Assembly (NCBI GenBank): GCA_018902385.1 | Contig: JABSSW010000038.1 | Span: 310,001-374,000, forward strand | From: Physcia stellaris | Taxonomy: Eukaryota; Ascomycota; Lecanoromycetes; Caliciales; Physciaceae | Reading direction: 5' to 3' | DNA: 64,000 nucleotides | Shown here: positions 1 to 15,992 of the stretch, piece by piece | Position numbering within the stretch: position 1 is the first letter of the stretch | Layout of the letters: every line of letters starts with the position of its first letter | Translations under genes and position numbers: made by a program | Notes under the pieces: model-generated | The model's input: the letters and a program-made list of their open reading frames with translations, nothing else | What the model was told of the DNA's origin: nothing | The model's database searches: none

Positions 1-3000
1 TTTCGTTAAACGATTCACAATCATTAAAATCGAATCGTAAATCGTTTCATTTCATGTTTTATTTGAAAAAAATTCTGTCACGAAATTCATGAAAAAATCA
101 ATTCACTTAAATTCAAAAATCGAAAAAAAAAAAAATTCGTCGTATGATTTGTGTCGTGCAATTTTGTTTCGTTTGCAAACGACGCATGTTTCACAATGTT
201 TTTTGATTTGCTGTCGCATTTCAAAAATTTCGATAAAGTTTTGATTCGATCAATAATATTTTCGACGTATCAATTTCAACGTTCGTTCGATGTCGAAATG
301 ATCAACGAGCGAATTATCGTGATGTGCACGAATAACGTTTTCACGCAAATTTTTTGAAATGTAAACGACATCGTCGTAATACAAAAATTCATTTTTGTGT
401 TGTCAATTGTTTGTTTCTGTTTTCGAAATAATTAATTTTCGACATATTTCAAAGACGAATTGATCTTTAACGATCAAATCACGAACGAGATTCAACAATG
501 AAAATGTTGACTCGTCGTTATATGTCGTTTTCTTTCGTAAAACAATCTGTATTCGAACTTTATGCATTGCGCACTCAAATACAATCGTTGATTTTAACAC
601 AAAAATTCTTCATTCTATGAATGTCACGTTTGACTTTTGTTCAATCGAATGTTTCGAATTTTTTGAATTTTTTGAATCGAATATTTTCGAAACAACGTTA
701 ATTGAAATTCGATTTCGCTTTGAATTTTTGAATCAAATGTTTTCGAAAAACGCTGATTGATTCGATTGTTGAATCATCTAAATACGATCGACGTTTCATG
801 TTATGCATCGCATTCATGAATCGTTTCATGACATGTATCGCATTCATGACTTTGATCGCATTTATTCGCATTTTTTCGAAACGTTTCGAGTTTGCGATCA
901 ATGATTTCTGCAATTGTCTCAAGATTTGACGATTGTTTTCGACGTTTTTCTCAATAATCATCATGTGATCAAATCGTTTTGAAAATTCGTCAACAAAATT
1001 CTTGTTATCGAAACGATAATCGATTAAGAAATTATATCGATTCAATTTTGAATTCATCGAATTTGACGTGACGACAATTTAATTGTGATCATAAATTGTT
1101 TCAAATTGCGATAATCAATAAAAACAAAAATTTGTTTTTTTGCGTTTTCGAAATAGTGTTTTCATTGTTTGAACGAAATCACAATAATCAGCAATTTTTT
1201 GTCATGAATTTCGTAATGACATTCGATCGAAATCAACTTGCGCGAAAATACGTAACAAAATGTCAATGATTTTCGTCGTTTTGTTGACATAAAATGATTT
1301 CAAAAATTTTGTCGAATGCGTCGATTTCGACTCGAATAACACGCTCGAAATTGAAATGACGTAAAATTGATGTTTCGATAAATGTTTTGCGAAATTGTTT
1401 GAAAATTTTCAATGTTTCGCTGATCAGAAAAATGTGAATATTCGATAATTTGTTGCGATTTCGATTCTGATTTCGTTTGCGTTTACGAATATTTTTTCGA
1501 AATTTTTATTTTTTTTTAGCATAACGATCAAAAATTCAACAATTTTACTGAAATGTTTAATGAATCGTCGATAAAAATTAACGATGTCGAGAAATTGCAT
1601 GATGTCGAAAACGTTGCGAAATATTGATCACTGTTGAATAATTTCGATTTTCTTGTTTTGCATTTTCATTTTTTGAAAAAAACGACGAATTCAAGAAAAT
1701 TTATTTCGTCAACGAATCATTTGCATTTCTCAAAAACAATGTATAGTTTATTTTTTTAAAGCGATCAAGAATTCATTTGACATTGTCGACATGAATTTCG
1801 ACGTTCATCGAATAAATTATTATATCATTCAAATATACAATGACGTTAATATCGAAACGAATCGCTAAAATTTTATTGATGAAATTTTGAAACGTCGTCG
1901 AAACGTTAATGAAAAAAAAAAAAATACGTTATATTCGAAATGATCATATCGAATACGAAAAGTCGTTTTTCATTCGTTTTCATGCTTGATACGCAATCGA
2001 TGATAAGCAACAATCAAGTCGATGTTGATATATTTGACAATTTTGTTGAGTCTATTTAAATTTTCATCGATTAACAATAAAGAATATCTATTTTTATCGT
2101 GAAAGCATTAAAATTTTTGTAATTCACGCATAATCGTAAGTTATCGTTTTTTTGACGAACAAAATGAACGTTTTTGCAAAAAATTGTGAAAATCGAATGA
2201 AATCGTTAATTAAATGTTTTTCGATGTAAACACGTAATATTCGAAATTCATTTTCGAATAAAAAGTAAATTGATTCATGCGACGATTTTTTGTTTTTTTT
2301 TAAATCAATAGCATGATCGTTTGAATCATGATTCGATAATTCGTAAATTTTATTTTCGTTATCGAGTTTTTCATACGTTTTCAAAATATCGAAAAAATGA
2401 TTTTGACATCGAAGTTTTCTTTCATTTCAATCAAAACAAATTTTATTTGAATTCGTTTTGAAATATGCATTTCATGCATGTCGAATTGTTTGTCAATATA
2501 CATTCGTACGAACATGAAATACGTTTCGATTTCGTTATCGATGACGTTTTCGATCAATTGTTTTGATTCGATGTTTTCGATACGACATGTGATGAAAATG
2601 AAATGTTTTTTTTTGCAACGTCAAATTTTGATATTGTCGTCGTTTCAATTCACTTTGATTTTCGAAAGTTGTATTCAAAACATGTTTAACGTTAAATTTC
2701 AATTCAGATTCACGATCAAAAACGATTTTTCGAAAAAGCGATTAATTTTTTGACGTTTGACATTTCGAATTGTACGAAATAAACGTCATACGTTTTCAAA
2801 CGATGATTGTCAATTGTTATTGCATCACAATTTAAAATTTCAAAGCGACGAAAATTCAGCTTTTTCGCATAAACATGACTTATCAAATTAATTTTCGTTT
2901 CTGTATCGAGTATTGTTCTCGATTCGTTTCAAATCTTGTTCTCGCTTTGTATGTTAATCTTGATCTTGACGCATTTACGAATCACGAATTCTTTAAATTT

Positions 3001-4200
3001 TTTGCGTCGTTTTTTTTTTGTTAACATGATTTTTGCTCATGTTTGAAAAAAACGACGTATCGAAATCGAAATTCGAAAATTTCTTTTTTTAGCGATTTGA
3101 GCGAAAATCATCAAATCGATTAGTTTTTGATTGCTCAAAAATCTGATCAGCGAAAATGATTTTGTTTTTTTGTCTGTGCAAATTTCGATTTGATGATTTG
3201 ATTTGTCACAATCTATACAATTATTTTTGTTTTGAATTTTCTTGAATTCGCTGACGAATCAACGATACATTCGAATATTTTTCGATTTGACTGATTCGTG
3301 ATTCGAATTGATTTTGTTAGTATTTTTATTTTTTTATTTTTGAATTTCGCAATTTTGAATTTTTTCGTTTTCGTTTTCAAAACTGTCAATATCGAACGAA
3401 ATTTTACGCTTTTTGAAATTTTTGAATTTTTTTCAAAATTTGAACGTTTTTAAATACGTTTGAGTCGTTCAAACAACTTCGTTTTTGTGAAGATTTTTTT
3501 TTTTAAAAAGCATGCAGCGAAATTTCAGACGTAATTCGTTACGAAAATCGTTGAGTTTCATTGCTTTCGTGAGTCTGAATTCGAATTTCAATTCAGCAAA
3601 CATATTTATTCGTTCGACATTGTAATTTTTAATCGATTGATTGTGATTCTGTTTGTGTTTGCGATATTTTTTCAAAAAATTTTGTTGCAACGTGATTGTT
3701 CGTTCGATATTGTTTTTCAAAAAATCTTGAATTCGTTTCAAATGTATTGCTTGTTTGAATGAGAATCGATTTTTGCGTTTCAAAACTTGTTCGCATTTTA
3801 TCTGATTTAAGATAAGTATCAACGTATGCGATCTTGACTAAATTCGAAAATTGAATCATGTGATTCACGTTGTTTTGCGTGAATTGACTTTTCATTTGTT
3901 TGCAATATTTTTTTCATTTTTTGTAATTTTTTTCTTCATATTGATTCGATGTCGTCTCGATAGTTTTCATGACAAAAAACTTTCAAACAAAATCAAAAAC
4001 AAAAATAGATGAAATAAAAACAAATAAAATAAAAATTACAAATTTCGAACGTTCAATATTTCGAATTTGCAGTCTGATTTTCTTTTTATGATTTTTTCGA
4101 TCTGTTTATTTGTAATAAATCAATCAGAAAAATACGTCAACATTCTCGACAAACTCAAAAAGCAAATCATTATCAAAACTCGACATGATGTATGCGAAAC
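1..4200 (-). mobile_element. Element A: broken Ty3/Gypsy retrotransposon, cut by the window edge
   Basis: Reading the minus strand from right to left, gag-like peptides lie at about 3,900-3,470 and the protease region at about 2,900-2,400. The reverse transcriptase start is near 2,380, followed by RT to about 1,500. The end of RNase H is near 1,050 and the linker into the integrase near 600-400. The rest of the integrase and the 3' LTR would lie left of the window. No 5' LTR could be fixed. Many breaks (dozens), so this is an old, dead copy. It lies head to head with element B. Confidence 0.8.
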
Positions 4201-4740
4201 AACAAAATTGTATTTTGTTAAATATACACGAGTGACATCACTCTGAAATATGATAGCGATTAAAATGTAAAATTCGTACTAAAAATAGTATAATTTAATG
4301 AATTATTGACATCAGAAATGTATAGCTTGAAATGTAATATATTGATTTATTAATCGTTACAGAACAGATTACGTTTTGCAGTTGCTTCTTATTCACATTC
4401 TATTTATTCAATCGTACGAATTCGAGCGAATTCGACTGACAATATGAGTTTGTTGAATTTATCGTTGATCGAGTTGTAAAGTGATTGAAACTGATTCTCT
4501 TCGAAATCATTCGAACTTCGATAATCGAATTGCTTGACGAGATGCGAATCGTATTTTCGGAAGTTCTGAATTCTTATTTCTTACACAAATGTTGAACGAA
4601 ATTCACGAAATCGATGAAAAATTCACGATTCGTTACAAATTTCGTCAATTTTTTTTATTTCAAACGTTGTGTCGAATCAAAACGACGATGTCACGCACTT
4701 TTTGAACATAAAAATTGTTCGTCAATTGAAATATTGAATT
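4200..4740. other. Junction between elements A and B, no gene
   Basis: This stretch is less mutated than its flanks: it keeps several CT and AG steps. It may hold remnants of the 5' ends of elements A and B. No second copy of any part of it was found in the window, and the LTR carried at the 3' end of B is not present here. Confidence 0.4.
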
Positions 4741-7700
4741 CAACATCATTTCGACGATTTCTTGAACGTGTTCAATGATTTACGCATCGATCGAGACAAA
4801 TATTTGATCGTTTTAAAGAATTTTCACGAGTTCGTCAAGTTGTTCAAAATTCAAAGAAAAAATCTATTCGATATCGATAATATTCTTGAGCAAATACGCG
4901 ACAAATTTAAAACGTTCGAAAAAGAAAAAAAACGAATGATGAATCAATTCGTTGACAAACGTATTGAATATGACGATTTGATCAAGTTGAATGAAACTCG
5001 TCGTTTTGAACGTGTTTTCAATTTCGATTCAAATGAAAATTCAAACAATATCGATGATAACGAGAAAAAATTTGTTGTTGACGATTCGATCGTTACAAAT
5101 TTTATCAAATTTTCGAAAAAAAAACGCACGAACAAACATTCGAATTTCGATAAATTCACGAACGATTTGAATTTTGATTGATTTACATGAAAAATCAACG
5201 TTCACGATAAATTCACGATCAACAATGATTGATACGAAATTGCTCGTTTCATGATCACGACAATAATTGATTGAATTGAAAAAAAAACAATTAAACATAT
5301 TCAGTCTCGTCGATACAACAATTTGAATTATTTCGAAAATGAAATAATGATAATCAACTTTTTCAAAAACATTTATAAAAATCCAAATCATCAACGCAAC
5401 GTACGTCGAAAATATCGAAATTTGATCATGTTCGACATTCAAAATTTTCAATTTTTTTATTCGAACTTTCATCGTCTGAATATTCAAATCAATTTCGACG
5501 AATTCACGTTAATGAATGATTTAATTGACAAATTCATCATGTCGTTAAAACAAATTTTGAACAATTCGTTTCGTCATTATTTTATTTTGCTCGCGTGAAA
5601 AAATGACATTCAGCAAATGTATAACGATTTGATCAATATTCGAAAAAAAAAAATTCGAATTCGAATTCAAAAATCAATTTTAATGTTTTTCAAATCGATT
5701 TTTGTTGTTTCGATTGCAATTTCGTTTGTTAAATCAATTACGTCGACGTTTTTCGTCAAATTCAAAATCGATCATAAGCACGATTCGATCATTGATCAAT
5801 TGATTGTCACGAACAAATGTTTCACGTGTGATGAATTCGATCACGATTGAAAAAAATGTTTTAACGTCAACAAATTTCAAAAGCGTCAATGACATAAATT
5901 ACAAATACATCAATTGAATTTGAATATCGATTCGAACGAATTTGATTCGAAAAATTGACAATTCACGTCAAAAACGCGATTGATGAATGTTTAAGAATTT
6001 TCTTTATTCACGATAATAATATGTTTGATTTTTTCATCAAACGATTTTTAATCATTATTTGTACGTTATCATTCAACGATAATAAACATAAATTAAAAAT
6101 TTTAATAAACATTGATGCAATCGATTATGCGTTCATTGATAAAAAAATCGCGCAATTTGTATGCAACATGTTGAAGAATAAAATTCGTATTTTTATTGAA
6201 ATCGAAATCATTGATTGAATTCGATGATCGTCATGTTTTTTCTATAATTCACGCGATATATTTCAAGTTGACGATAAAATTACATTTCGAATTGATCGTT
6301 TTTTTGTTAATCATTGATTTCGATAATCATTCGATAATTTTAGAAAAGTCGTGAATGAACAGACATGAAATTATATTGAACATGATTTACGATAAATTGA
6401 TTTTTAAATCGTTCAAATGCAATCATCACGACAACATATTCAGTCAAACGATGCAAATTCGTCGTTTAGAAATTTTCAAATCAAATCGTCGATGAGATGT
6501 ATTTAATTGACGTCGCGATGCAAAATTATCGTCGAAAAATAATACAAAACACATAGCGACGATAAAATTTCGATATATTATTTTGTTTCGTTTCAAAATC
6601 AAGTTTTTATTTTTTATTGTTGAAGACGAATCAAATATAATCGACTCGAAATGTTTCGAATGTTCAATTCATTCAAAAATCAATATCGACGACGAATCGT
6701 CAACAATCGAATCAGACAATTCAAAAATTGATATTACGACTGTTACGAAAACGACATTCGTCAGAAAAAAAAAACTGAAAAATCAACGTAATAAACGATG
6801 AAAATCGAAAAACAACAATCGAAATTTTCGTTATTTTCAAAATTGAATTTTGACGATTCGATGAATATCGCAATGATTGATGCAATTTTTTTTTGCTTGT
6901 TGATCGATGTCAAAAATCGAAAACAAAACGTTCAATGTTTTTTCATTACGATCAATCAAATCGATTTCGCGTTCAAAACATTACAAACGAATTTTGAATC
7001 GTTAAAAATCGTCGTCATGATCAAGAAAATTTTAAAACACGAACAAATCAAATCGATATTCGAACGCATAATGAAAAAATGCCAAAATATTTTCGTCATT
7101 TATCAGAAATATTTGATTTTCAAAAATCATCAAATTGTTTTTTCATAAATTATACGATCATAAAATCGAATTGTTAAACGATAACAATTTTTTGTTTCGC
7201 AATCGAATGTATTTTCTATTCGAATTCAAATTTAAAAAACTGAAAAAATATTTGAAAAAAATTTGCAAAAAAATTTATCGTATTTAGTCAAACGACATAT
7301 GTTTCATTTGTTTTATTTGCGATCAAATTTAACGATCAATTACGTTTGTGTGTGAATTATCGTCGATTCAATCACATTACGAAACGCAATCGATATTTTA
7401 TTTTCTTGATTGAGAAAATTCTGATCAAAATTCAGAATTGCAAATATTTGATCAAACTGAATATCATATCAATCTTCAATAAATTTCGAATGAATGAAAA
7501 AAGCGAAAAATTCATCACGTTCGTCATTTTTATGAAATCGTATAAATATCGAATATTATTTTTTGAATTAATCAACGATTTTGCAAATTGACAACATTAC
7601 ATTAATGATTTTTTGTTCATTTTTTTGAACGAATTTTGTCAAATCTATTTGAATGATATACTCATTTACAGCAAATTTAAAAAAACATATCGTGCACGTT

Positions 7701-8643
7701 CGAACAATGTTGAAAAAATTCAAAAAAATCGATTTACAAATGAATATTGAAAAATGCGAATTTTTCAAGAAAAAAATGATTTTTTTGAACGTTATATTTT
7801 CGATAAATGATTTTCGTATGATTTCAAAAAAGATGCAAATCATAATTAATTGAACACGTTTTATCAATTTCAAAAAAATTCAAATTTTCGTGAATTTCGT
7901 CAATTTTTATCGACGTTTCATTCGCGATTTTTCGAAAAAAATCAAAATTTTCATTCGCATGATCAAGAAATTCGTAAATTTCGAATGAATTACGAAAATC
8001 GAAAAAATTTTCAATTTATTCAAAAAAACGATGATCGAAATTTTTATATTTCGTCATTACGATAAAATCAAACAAGTCATTTTAAAAATCGATTTTTCAA
8101 ATTACGTCAATGCGAAAATGTTATCGCAATACGATGACGAAAAAATTTTGCATTTCGTTGTTTTTTACAATCGAAACATGATTTCAATCGAATGCAATTA
8201 CGAAATTTATGACAAAAAATTATTGATCATCATTCGTTGTTTGAAACATTGACGTTCAAAATTCGAAAACATTGACGAATCGATCAAGATTTTCATCGAT
8301 CACAAAAATTTGAAAATTTTCATGATTTCGAAAAAACTAATTTTTCGTCAAGTTCGTTGAGCAAAAATTTTATCGAAATTCAATATCGTCATTCAATTTC
8401 AGTCAAAAATTCAGAACGTTAAAACAAACGTTTTGATTCGTATGTCGAATTCACGATTTAAAGACGATAACGATGAACGACATCAATATAAAAAGCAAAT
8501 GTTTTTCATTTCAAAACGATTAAAAATTCATGTCGTCGAATTTGACGAGTCAATTTACGAACGAATTTTCGTCGCAAACAAAGCAAACGACGATTGTCGA
8601 ACATATCGTGAAACATTCAATCAAAATTTCATTTTCGTGAATG

Positions 8644-8798
8644 TGTTAAATGCCGATTTTGTTTGCTTGTTGATTGACATCTGTCTGTTTGTTAGCTAAT
8701 TAGTTAACTTTGATTTGACTTGACAGATGAATATATTTCGATTATTCTGTATTTAGCATTTTTCAATTTTTTGCATCTTCATATCATTGCTTTTAACA
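8644..8798 (+). repeat. Left LTR of element C (155 bp)
   Basis: Starts TGTTA and ends TAACA. It matches 15,993-16,139 over its length. It is about 8 bp longer because of small tandem duplications near positions 25-50. Confidence 0.92.
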
Positions 8799-11700
8799 AT
8801 ATGATAGCATCATTTATCACATCATCAAATCAGCATTCTTGCTAGTCATTCAGCTAACAATGTGCAATCAAAAATCTATCATTACTTGATTGTAAATGTT
8901 ATCTCATCAAACAAGTTCTTCGATGTGCTTCATTGAGTCGAAACGATTACGTCACGAATTCGTCATTCGTTTTCGCATCCGCATTTGTTCGCAAAAATGA
9001 ATTCAAACTTTATTGAATTTTTGTTCTTGTTCGATTTTTTTTCATTTCAGTTTTTTTTCTTTTCATTACGTTCGTTATTTCGCATTGAAGTCATTCTTTT
9101 GCTGTCAGATTGCTTTCATCTTGTCAATCAGCTAACTACTGTCACAATTTTTGAATTTTACAGTTTGTTTTTTTATCACAAGTTTCAAGTTGACGAATTT
9201 TAGTTCTGATCGATTTCATTTGACTTTTGTCGTTGTTCGTATCGTTTTTGATTTTCGTCGTTTTCTTGAATTTCATCATCGTTGAATTCGTGAAATCAGC
9301 GAGAACACGATACAATTGATTGTTGCTATAATCACATTCAATCAGTCATTTTCTTTGTCAACAACAGATGTCAAAATCATTATCAGAGTCGACTTTGAAT
9401 TTCTTGATTATTTATCAGAATGAATTATCAACATCACTCGTTTTCGTGATGATATTCAAATTTTTCGAAACGTTACGTTTGATTATCGAACATTCGACGC
9501 TTTTCGAAACTTTTTGCAACTCAAACATTCTAATTCAATTAATAATAATTTCTCGTCAGACGTTTCATCGTCAAAATTTTCACGACGATTTGAAGTTTCG
9601 CGAAATTCTCGTTTTCGTAACGTTTTGAAAAATTCAAATCAGCAATTTCTAATTTTCGTATCTGACATTTCACATTTTTCGAAAAAGTCAACATTTGTCT
9701 CATTCGTCGATTTTGTCAATAACTTAAATACGAGAGAGACTTTTGCGAAGAAAGTCATATATTCATTATTTATAAAATCTAATTTATTAGCTGTCTCAAT
9801 GAATTCAAATTTTCAAACAATTATCATTGTTGTCGTTAATTTTGTCGTTACGCAAACTATCAACGATATCAAAACAAAAATACGTCAAAAATTACAACAA
9901 ATTCAGCAAAACAATGATCAAATTGATCAATCAAAATTTTTGAATTTTTTGATTTTTCAAATTCGTTCGACGAAAATTCGAATATTGACGAAAATTCATT
10001 TTGACGTTCAAAAAATTTAAATTTTTTTGATTTCAAATTGTTTGTATTTTATGATTCAAATTTTATGATTCGAAACGACAAGAATGTTTACTATCGTAAC
10101 GTTCATTTTTTTTGTGAAAAAATTCGAAATCTAACTGTTATCAAAAATGAAAAACTGATTCGAACTAATTTGAATATTTGTTTTTTTGATTACGCATTCA
10201 TCTGATATATTTCGAAATTGAAAACTTTGAGTCGAGTTGATTTGCGTAATTTTTCACTTGAAAATGATTGAATCAAAAAATTTAAATTACGTTTTAAATT
10301 TAATCATTTTGTTGTCATCGACGTTTTCATTTCTGAACGATATATTTTAATCGATGTTCGAAATGATCGCGAATCGTTCAATTATGTGCAACAAGTTGTT
10401 AATCATGTCATGAACGTCAATTTTCAAAACACGCAACAACAATTAACTTGAACATGAAAAAATTTGAATTCTGATTTAAAACGTGATATTTCGACGTCGA
10501 ATGAAATTATTTCGCTCACGAATTTTCTGCACATGATTGAAAACAAGAAAAAAATTTGACAAAAGCTGTACATTCGTGATGAAAATCGAGACGATCGCAA
10601 TGATCGAAATCGACGTTTTAATCGTCAAATCAATAAGTTCAATCGACAAGATAACAATCGTGACGACTATTCATCGTTCGACGACGTTTATGCTTTTTAT
10701 TTTTATTATTCATTTTCTAGCTATTATTTTGCGAATTCAATTTACAATAATCAGAAATATCAATATCGCAATTACGATCGACAATCAAACGACGTCAGAA
10801 ATCAACAACAGCAATTTGTTTTTATTTCAGCATTTCAATTGTTTGTTGCACGTCAGCTTTTTCGCTTAATCAACGAAAACGCGTTCGATTTCAAAAATCA
10901 AAATTCACGATCAAACGTCGAAAAATCTAGTCAACAACGAGAAAAGAAAAAACTAAAATTTACGTAATTGACGAAAAAAATGAAACACAATTGAAAAATA
11001 TTTTGTCGAATGAACATGATTATCATGTTGAAAATGAAAATTTTGAATATTACGATCAAAATAATTATTCGAAAAAAAACGAAATGTTTGTCAATTTCAC
11101 GTCATCAATTGTAATTAAAATTTCAAAATCTCATTGTCGTCGATACAAAAAGATTTTTTTATTTAACAATGAATTACATTATCATTTTCGTGTTGATTGC
11201 AATTTCAAAATTGTAAATTCAATTTTTTTAAAAAAATCGAAATTTCACAACGATATTGAAGCATATTCTGTCAAAAACGTTATCTCTTTTACAATCGATG
11301 CTACAAAGAAAATTAGCAATTTTAATCAATTTGACACGATTACGTTTGACGAGTTTACGAATTTCATCTATCGCTAATTCTATCTCGTTCGAATTCACTA
11401 TTATTCGCTTTAACGTCGACTCGTCAACGAAAATAAAAATCGAATATGAATTTAAAAACTGAAATTATATCAAAACACAAATTTCATTGTCAGCTAAAAT
11501 TACAGTTAAGAATGTTTGTATGAACATTGACGTCGACGTCACATTCGTCGATCGCGTGTTTTTCAAACAGCAAATTTCGAAAAAAATTATACGTATCATG
11601 ATTACGTCGTTGAAAATGCGTGACTTAAATACGAATAGACACGAAAATTGAAAATATGTCATTTGCGACATACATTTTAAAAACATGAAAAATGACAAGT

Positions 11701-14700
11701 CAATTGTCTCGATGTTACGTCGCGAAATTCATTTGATAAATAATTTCAAAATTAACATGCTCATTGACAATGATGTTCTCGATTCGAAAAATGTTGTAAT
11801 AAATTCAATTAAAAAACAAGCTTTCATCATCAACACAGAAATTACTATATTTGTGAATATACGCTCGTCTAAAACATCAATTCAGCGATCAATTTATATT
11901 CGCAAAATTATTGTTATTTCGTCGCAATCTGAAATAGCTATTCTCATTCATCACGTTTTTTTTTCGACTAACAGAAACTTTTTATTCGAGTCAATTGACG
12001 ATATCAATTTTATTTTGTACGTTCATTTAGTGAATGCTTTTATTTCAACTATCTTGATTCGAAATGAACGAAATCAAACTATTCAAATTTTTCGCAATTT
12101 TCGACTAGATCGCATCACAAAACTAAATTTTTCAAATGTTTTTCAAATCAGCATCGAGAATGTCGATAGCGTGAAACATTTGACAGTCAAAAAATCTAAA
12201 TTTATTCACAAAAATGATTGATTCAAGAAGTTATTCGTCGCGTGCGTTATCGCGTATATTGTTGCTGTTGTCGTCAATTCTGATTTCGTTGTCAATCTAA
12301 TTACAATCAATGTAATCAATTTAATTACGTCAGAATCGATGTCATCGATTTTTAGTTTCTTGTCTGAATTCATGTCGCAAATTTCAAGAACTTTCGAGCT
12401 CACAATGCTTAACGAAATTATTATACATCAATTTGATGAAATTGACTCGTTTGCTAAAATAGTTGAAAACTATTCGAAATTATTCAAAAACATTGATTTC
12501 GTCAATGTTTTCGAAAAAAACTGAATGCGCATTTCGCTCAAATTCGACTGAAAAAGTCGAATTTCAAACAAAACTAAAATGTATTTTTTTGATGCTAAGA
12601 ATAAAACTTTGATCGACGAAACGTTTGATAATTTGCATGTCGTTGACAAAATGAACTGAATTAACGAATTTATTTTTTTTTTATTCAATGTTTTGTGTAT
12701 GAAAGTTAAACGTTGATGATCAACGCAAAAATCGCATCGTCATTGATATTCGAAATCTTAATGTCATAATTCAATCAAATGTTTATTTTCTATTTTTTCA
12801 GAATGAAATCATCATGATTGTTCGAAATTGTGATTACATTTTTGTCATCGACTGTTTCGCTTTTTTTTATCAATGACGTGTGCATTTCTCGAATCGACAT
12901 AAATTTACAGTCGTTAATCATCGAGATCAAGAAAATTTCAACGTAATTGTCATGAAATTCAAAAATTCGTCAGTTTACGTTCAACGTCAAATTGATCGAC
13001 TTTTGCGACAACATAAAAATTATGTTCGCGTTTACGTGAATGACATCGTCGTTTTTTTTCGTATCAAGAAGAAACACGAAAAGCATTTACGTGTTGTATT
13101 TTCAATGTTCAAAAAAAACAACATATCGATAAAATTCATCAAGACATTCATCGATTATTTCTCAGTTTCGCTATTAAATCAAAAGATAAATTCGCTAAAT
13201 TTAGTTATTGCAATTGAGAAACTCAAAACTATCGTCAAATTGCGCTTTTCTATCAATTTACGTCAATTAAAATCGTATTTGAATTTCATCGACTGAATGC
13301 GAAATTACATTTTTTTTTACGTCGACATCAATAAATTTTTTCAAAAACGCAAGATCGTTTTACTTAGACATGATTCTGTAATTGACAATGTTAAACGCGC
13401 ATATGTTTTCAAAACGCGTTTGAACAAATTTTTCGAATTAAAGCGTGTTGCTTTCAATATTTTGCAAAACATATTTTCGAAATCATTTTATTTGATTCAT
13501 TCAAATAGCAAACGACAATTATTTATTGATTTAAATGTTAACAAAAAATTCGACTTTGAAATTATGCTTTATTATGTCAAGAAAATTTATTTGAAAAAAT
13601 TATTATCTGATCAATTTTCATCTCGACATGTTATCGAGTCGATTTTATTTCTTAATCGTTTGCTTATTTCAGTCGAAATTCGTTACTGATCAATCGAATT
13701 TGAAATAATTGATATCGTATGAATTTTCAAAAAATCAGACATATTATCGAAATTGTCGACATTTCGACGATTGACAAAATCGTAATTTATACGAATCACG
13801 ATGCAGTTTTAGACATAACTAATCAGACATCGCTTATTACGTCGTTCATTGACAAGTTCAATTTTCGACTTGTTAAAATTTCAAATTACATACAACGTTT
13901 CGATTTCGACATTCGACACAAATTTGACAAACAGCACATCGTTTCGAATGTTTTATTCAAACTAGTTAGCGACAACGTCAATGCATTTAATCATGATAAC
14001 GACGAACTCGACGCGCTGTTTATCATTTCGCTTGTCGAAATGAAATCAGAATTTAAGCAACGTATACTGAATGACTATAAGACTGATTTTAATTGAAAAC
14101 GCATTTCGAAACAGTTAAACGTTGAAATTAGCAGCGAAATCGCTGCAAATTTGTCTTTCTGTAAAAAAAAAACGATTTTATTTTTCGCTCGAATGATTTT
14201 ATTATCGACGATCATGTTTACGAATCTCGCAAATTATGCATATTTCATTCAGTTGTGCAAAATATTTTTGAGTTAATTCATGATGACGAACATTTTGATT
14301 ACGTCAAATGTTTCGAACAAATAATTTTTTTTTGATACATTCGCGAACTTTCTCGCTACTTGAAAAATTATTTTAAACATTGTTCGAATTGTCAAATTTA
14401 TCAAATCAAAAAACATGTTTCATACGAATCGTTACAGTTCATTTTAATTTCAACAATGTCGTTTCATATTATTATTATAAATTTTATTTTGACGTTGTCA
14501 ACTTTCATAAATGATTATGATACAATTATGTCGATATTTTGCAAATTCATCAAAAAAATCATTTTTGTGTTAAACAAATTCATTTGATTTGTTGTTCAAT
14601 GAAAAAAACATTGTTAAATAAATTAGATATTGCTGATTGAAAATTGCTCAAAATTATAATATTTGATCGAAATCGTAAATTTTTGAATGAAATGTGAACA

Positions 14701-15992
14701 ATCATTTTCAAAAAACTAAAAATAAAATTATTTTATTTCATTGTTTATCATTCGCAAACAAATGATCAATTCGAACGTACGAATCAAACGATCGAAATAA
14801 TTTTGCGATTTCATTTAATTATCATGAAAAATTCAAGACAATGATCAATCGTGTTTTCAAGAATTCAACGACATTTCAACAATGTTGTTTCAATTACAAT
14901 TGACAAAAGTTCGAATGAGATTGTTTACGAATTCACATTTTTTCAAATTAATGATTTTTGAAAAATATTCGAAATCGTCATCATCGTTGATGTTGATAAT
15001 CAAATATTTATCGACGCGTTCGTTGATATCAATTTCAATTTCGCAATTCGAACGCGTGTGAAAATCGTTGATTCAATAATTTTTGTTCAAATGAAAATCA
15101 AACGCAATTACGACGACAAACACAAATCAATTTACATGCGCGAAAAAAATTACGTTTTAATCAAATTACATCACGAATACGACATATTTTTTATTGTTGT
15201 GTTTGAATTTAAATTTAATCAACAATTCGTTGAATTTTTTCGCGTGTTGAAACGTATCGAACGTTTAATTTACAAATTGAATTTTTCAATTTATTGACGT
15301 ATACATTCGATATTGTTTATAATTCAATTAAAGTCAATTTTTGCATTTTCAAACGACTTTTTCAGTCGTTCACGTTCAAATCATTCGAATTTTGTTTTCG
15401 TTGAGAACGATATTGAGCGTGTTAAATTTTACGAAATCGACAAACTTATTGACAAAAGACAAACAAAACGTCGAGATAACGAATATCTTGTGCGATGAAA
15501 AGATTACGACGTTCAATTCGATGAATGACGTAATTTGCTCGAATTCGATAATGTCATGAAATTGATTCGAAATTACGAAAACGTTCAAAATTTCATCGTT
15601 CATTTATTTGATCGTTTACAATTATTTAACTTATCGTCAATTGTTGTGAAGTTTTTGACAATTAAAATCAAAATCAAACGTGATCGATTTGTTAAATTAA
15701 TTACGAAATTTTCGTCAATCGAGTCTGTCAATATCTCTACATCTATTTTTACAATTAGCAATTCGAACATCTTTAACATTATCGTCTCGCAAATGTTTTT
15801 CGTCATGTCGAAATTTTTGATCTTATCGACATTTTCAGTCGACGCGTTGTTTCGAAAATCATCTCGTCTATTGATGAACAAATGAGTCGAATGATAAGAA
15901 AAAAATAAAAATGAAAGTTATGACTGACTAAAAAGAGTGATATGAATGATGAACAGCTGAAACAGCGTTCTTTTCTTTTGTTGTGAACAGAT

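Noticed and set aside
4216-4361. LTR-like stretch beginning TGTTA and ending TTACA
   Set aside because: No second copy in the window, no matching target duplication (TATTT against GAACA), and it does not match the 3' LTRs of element B.
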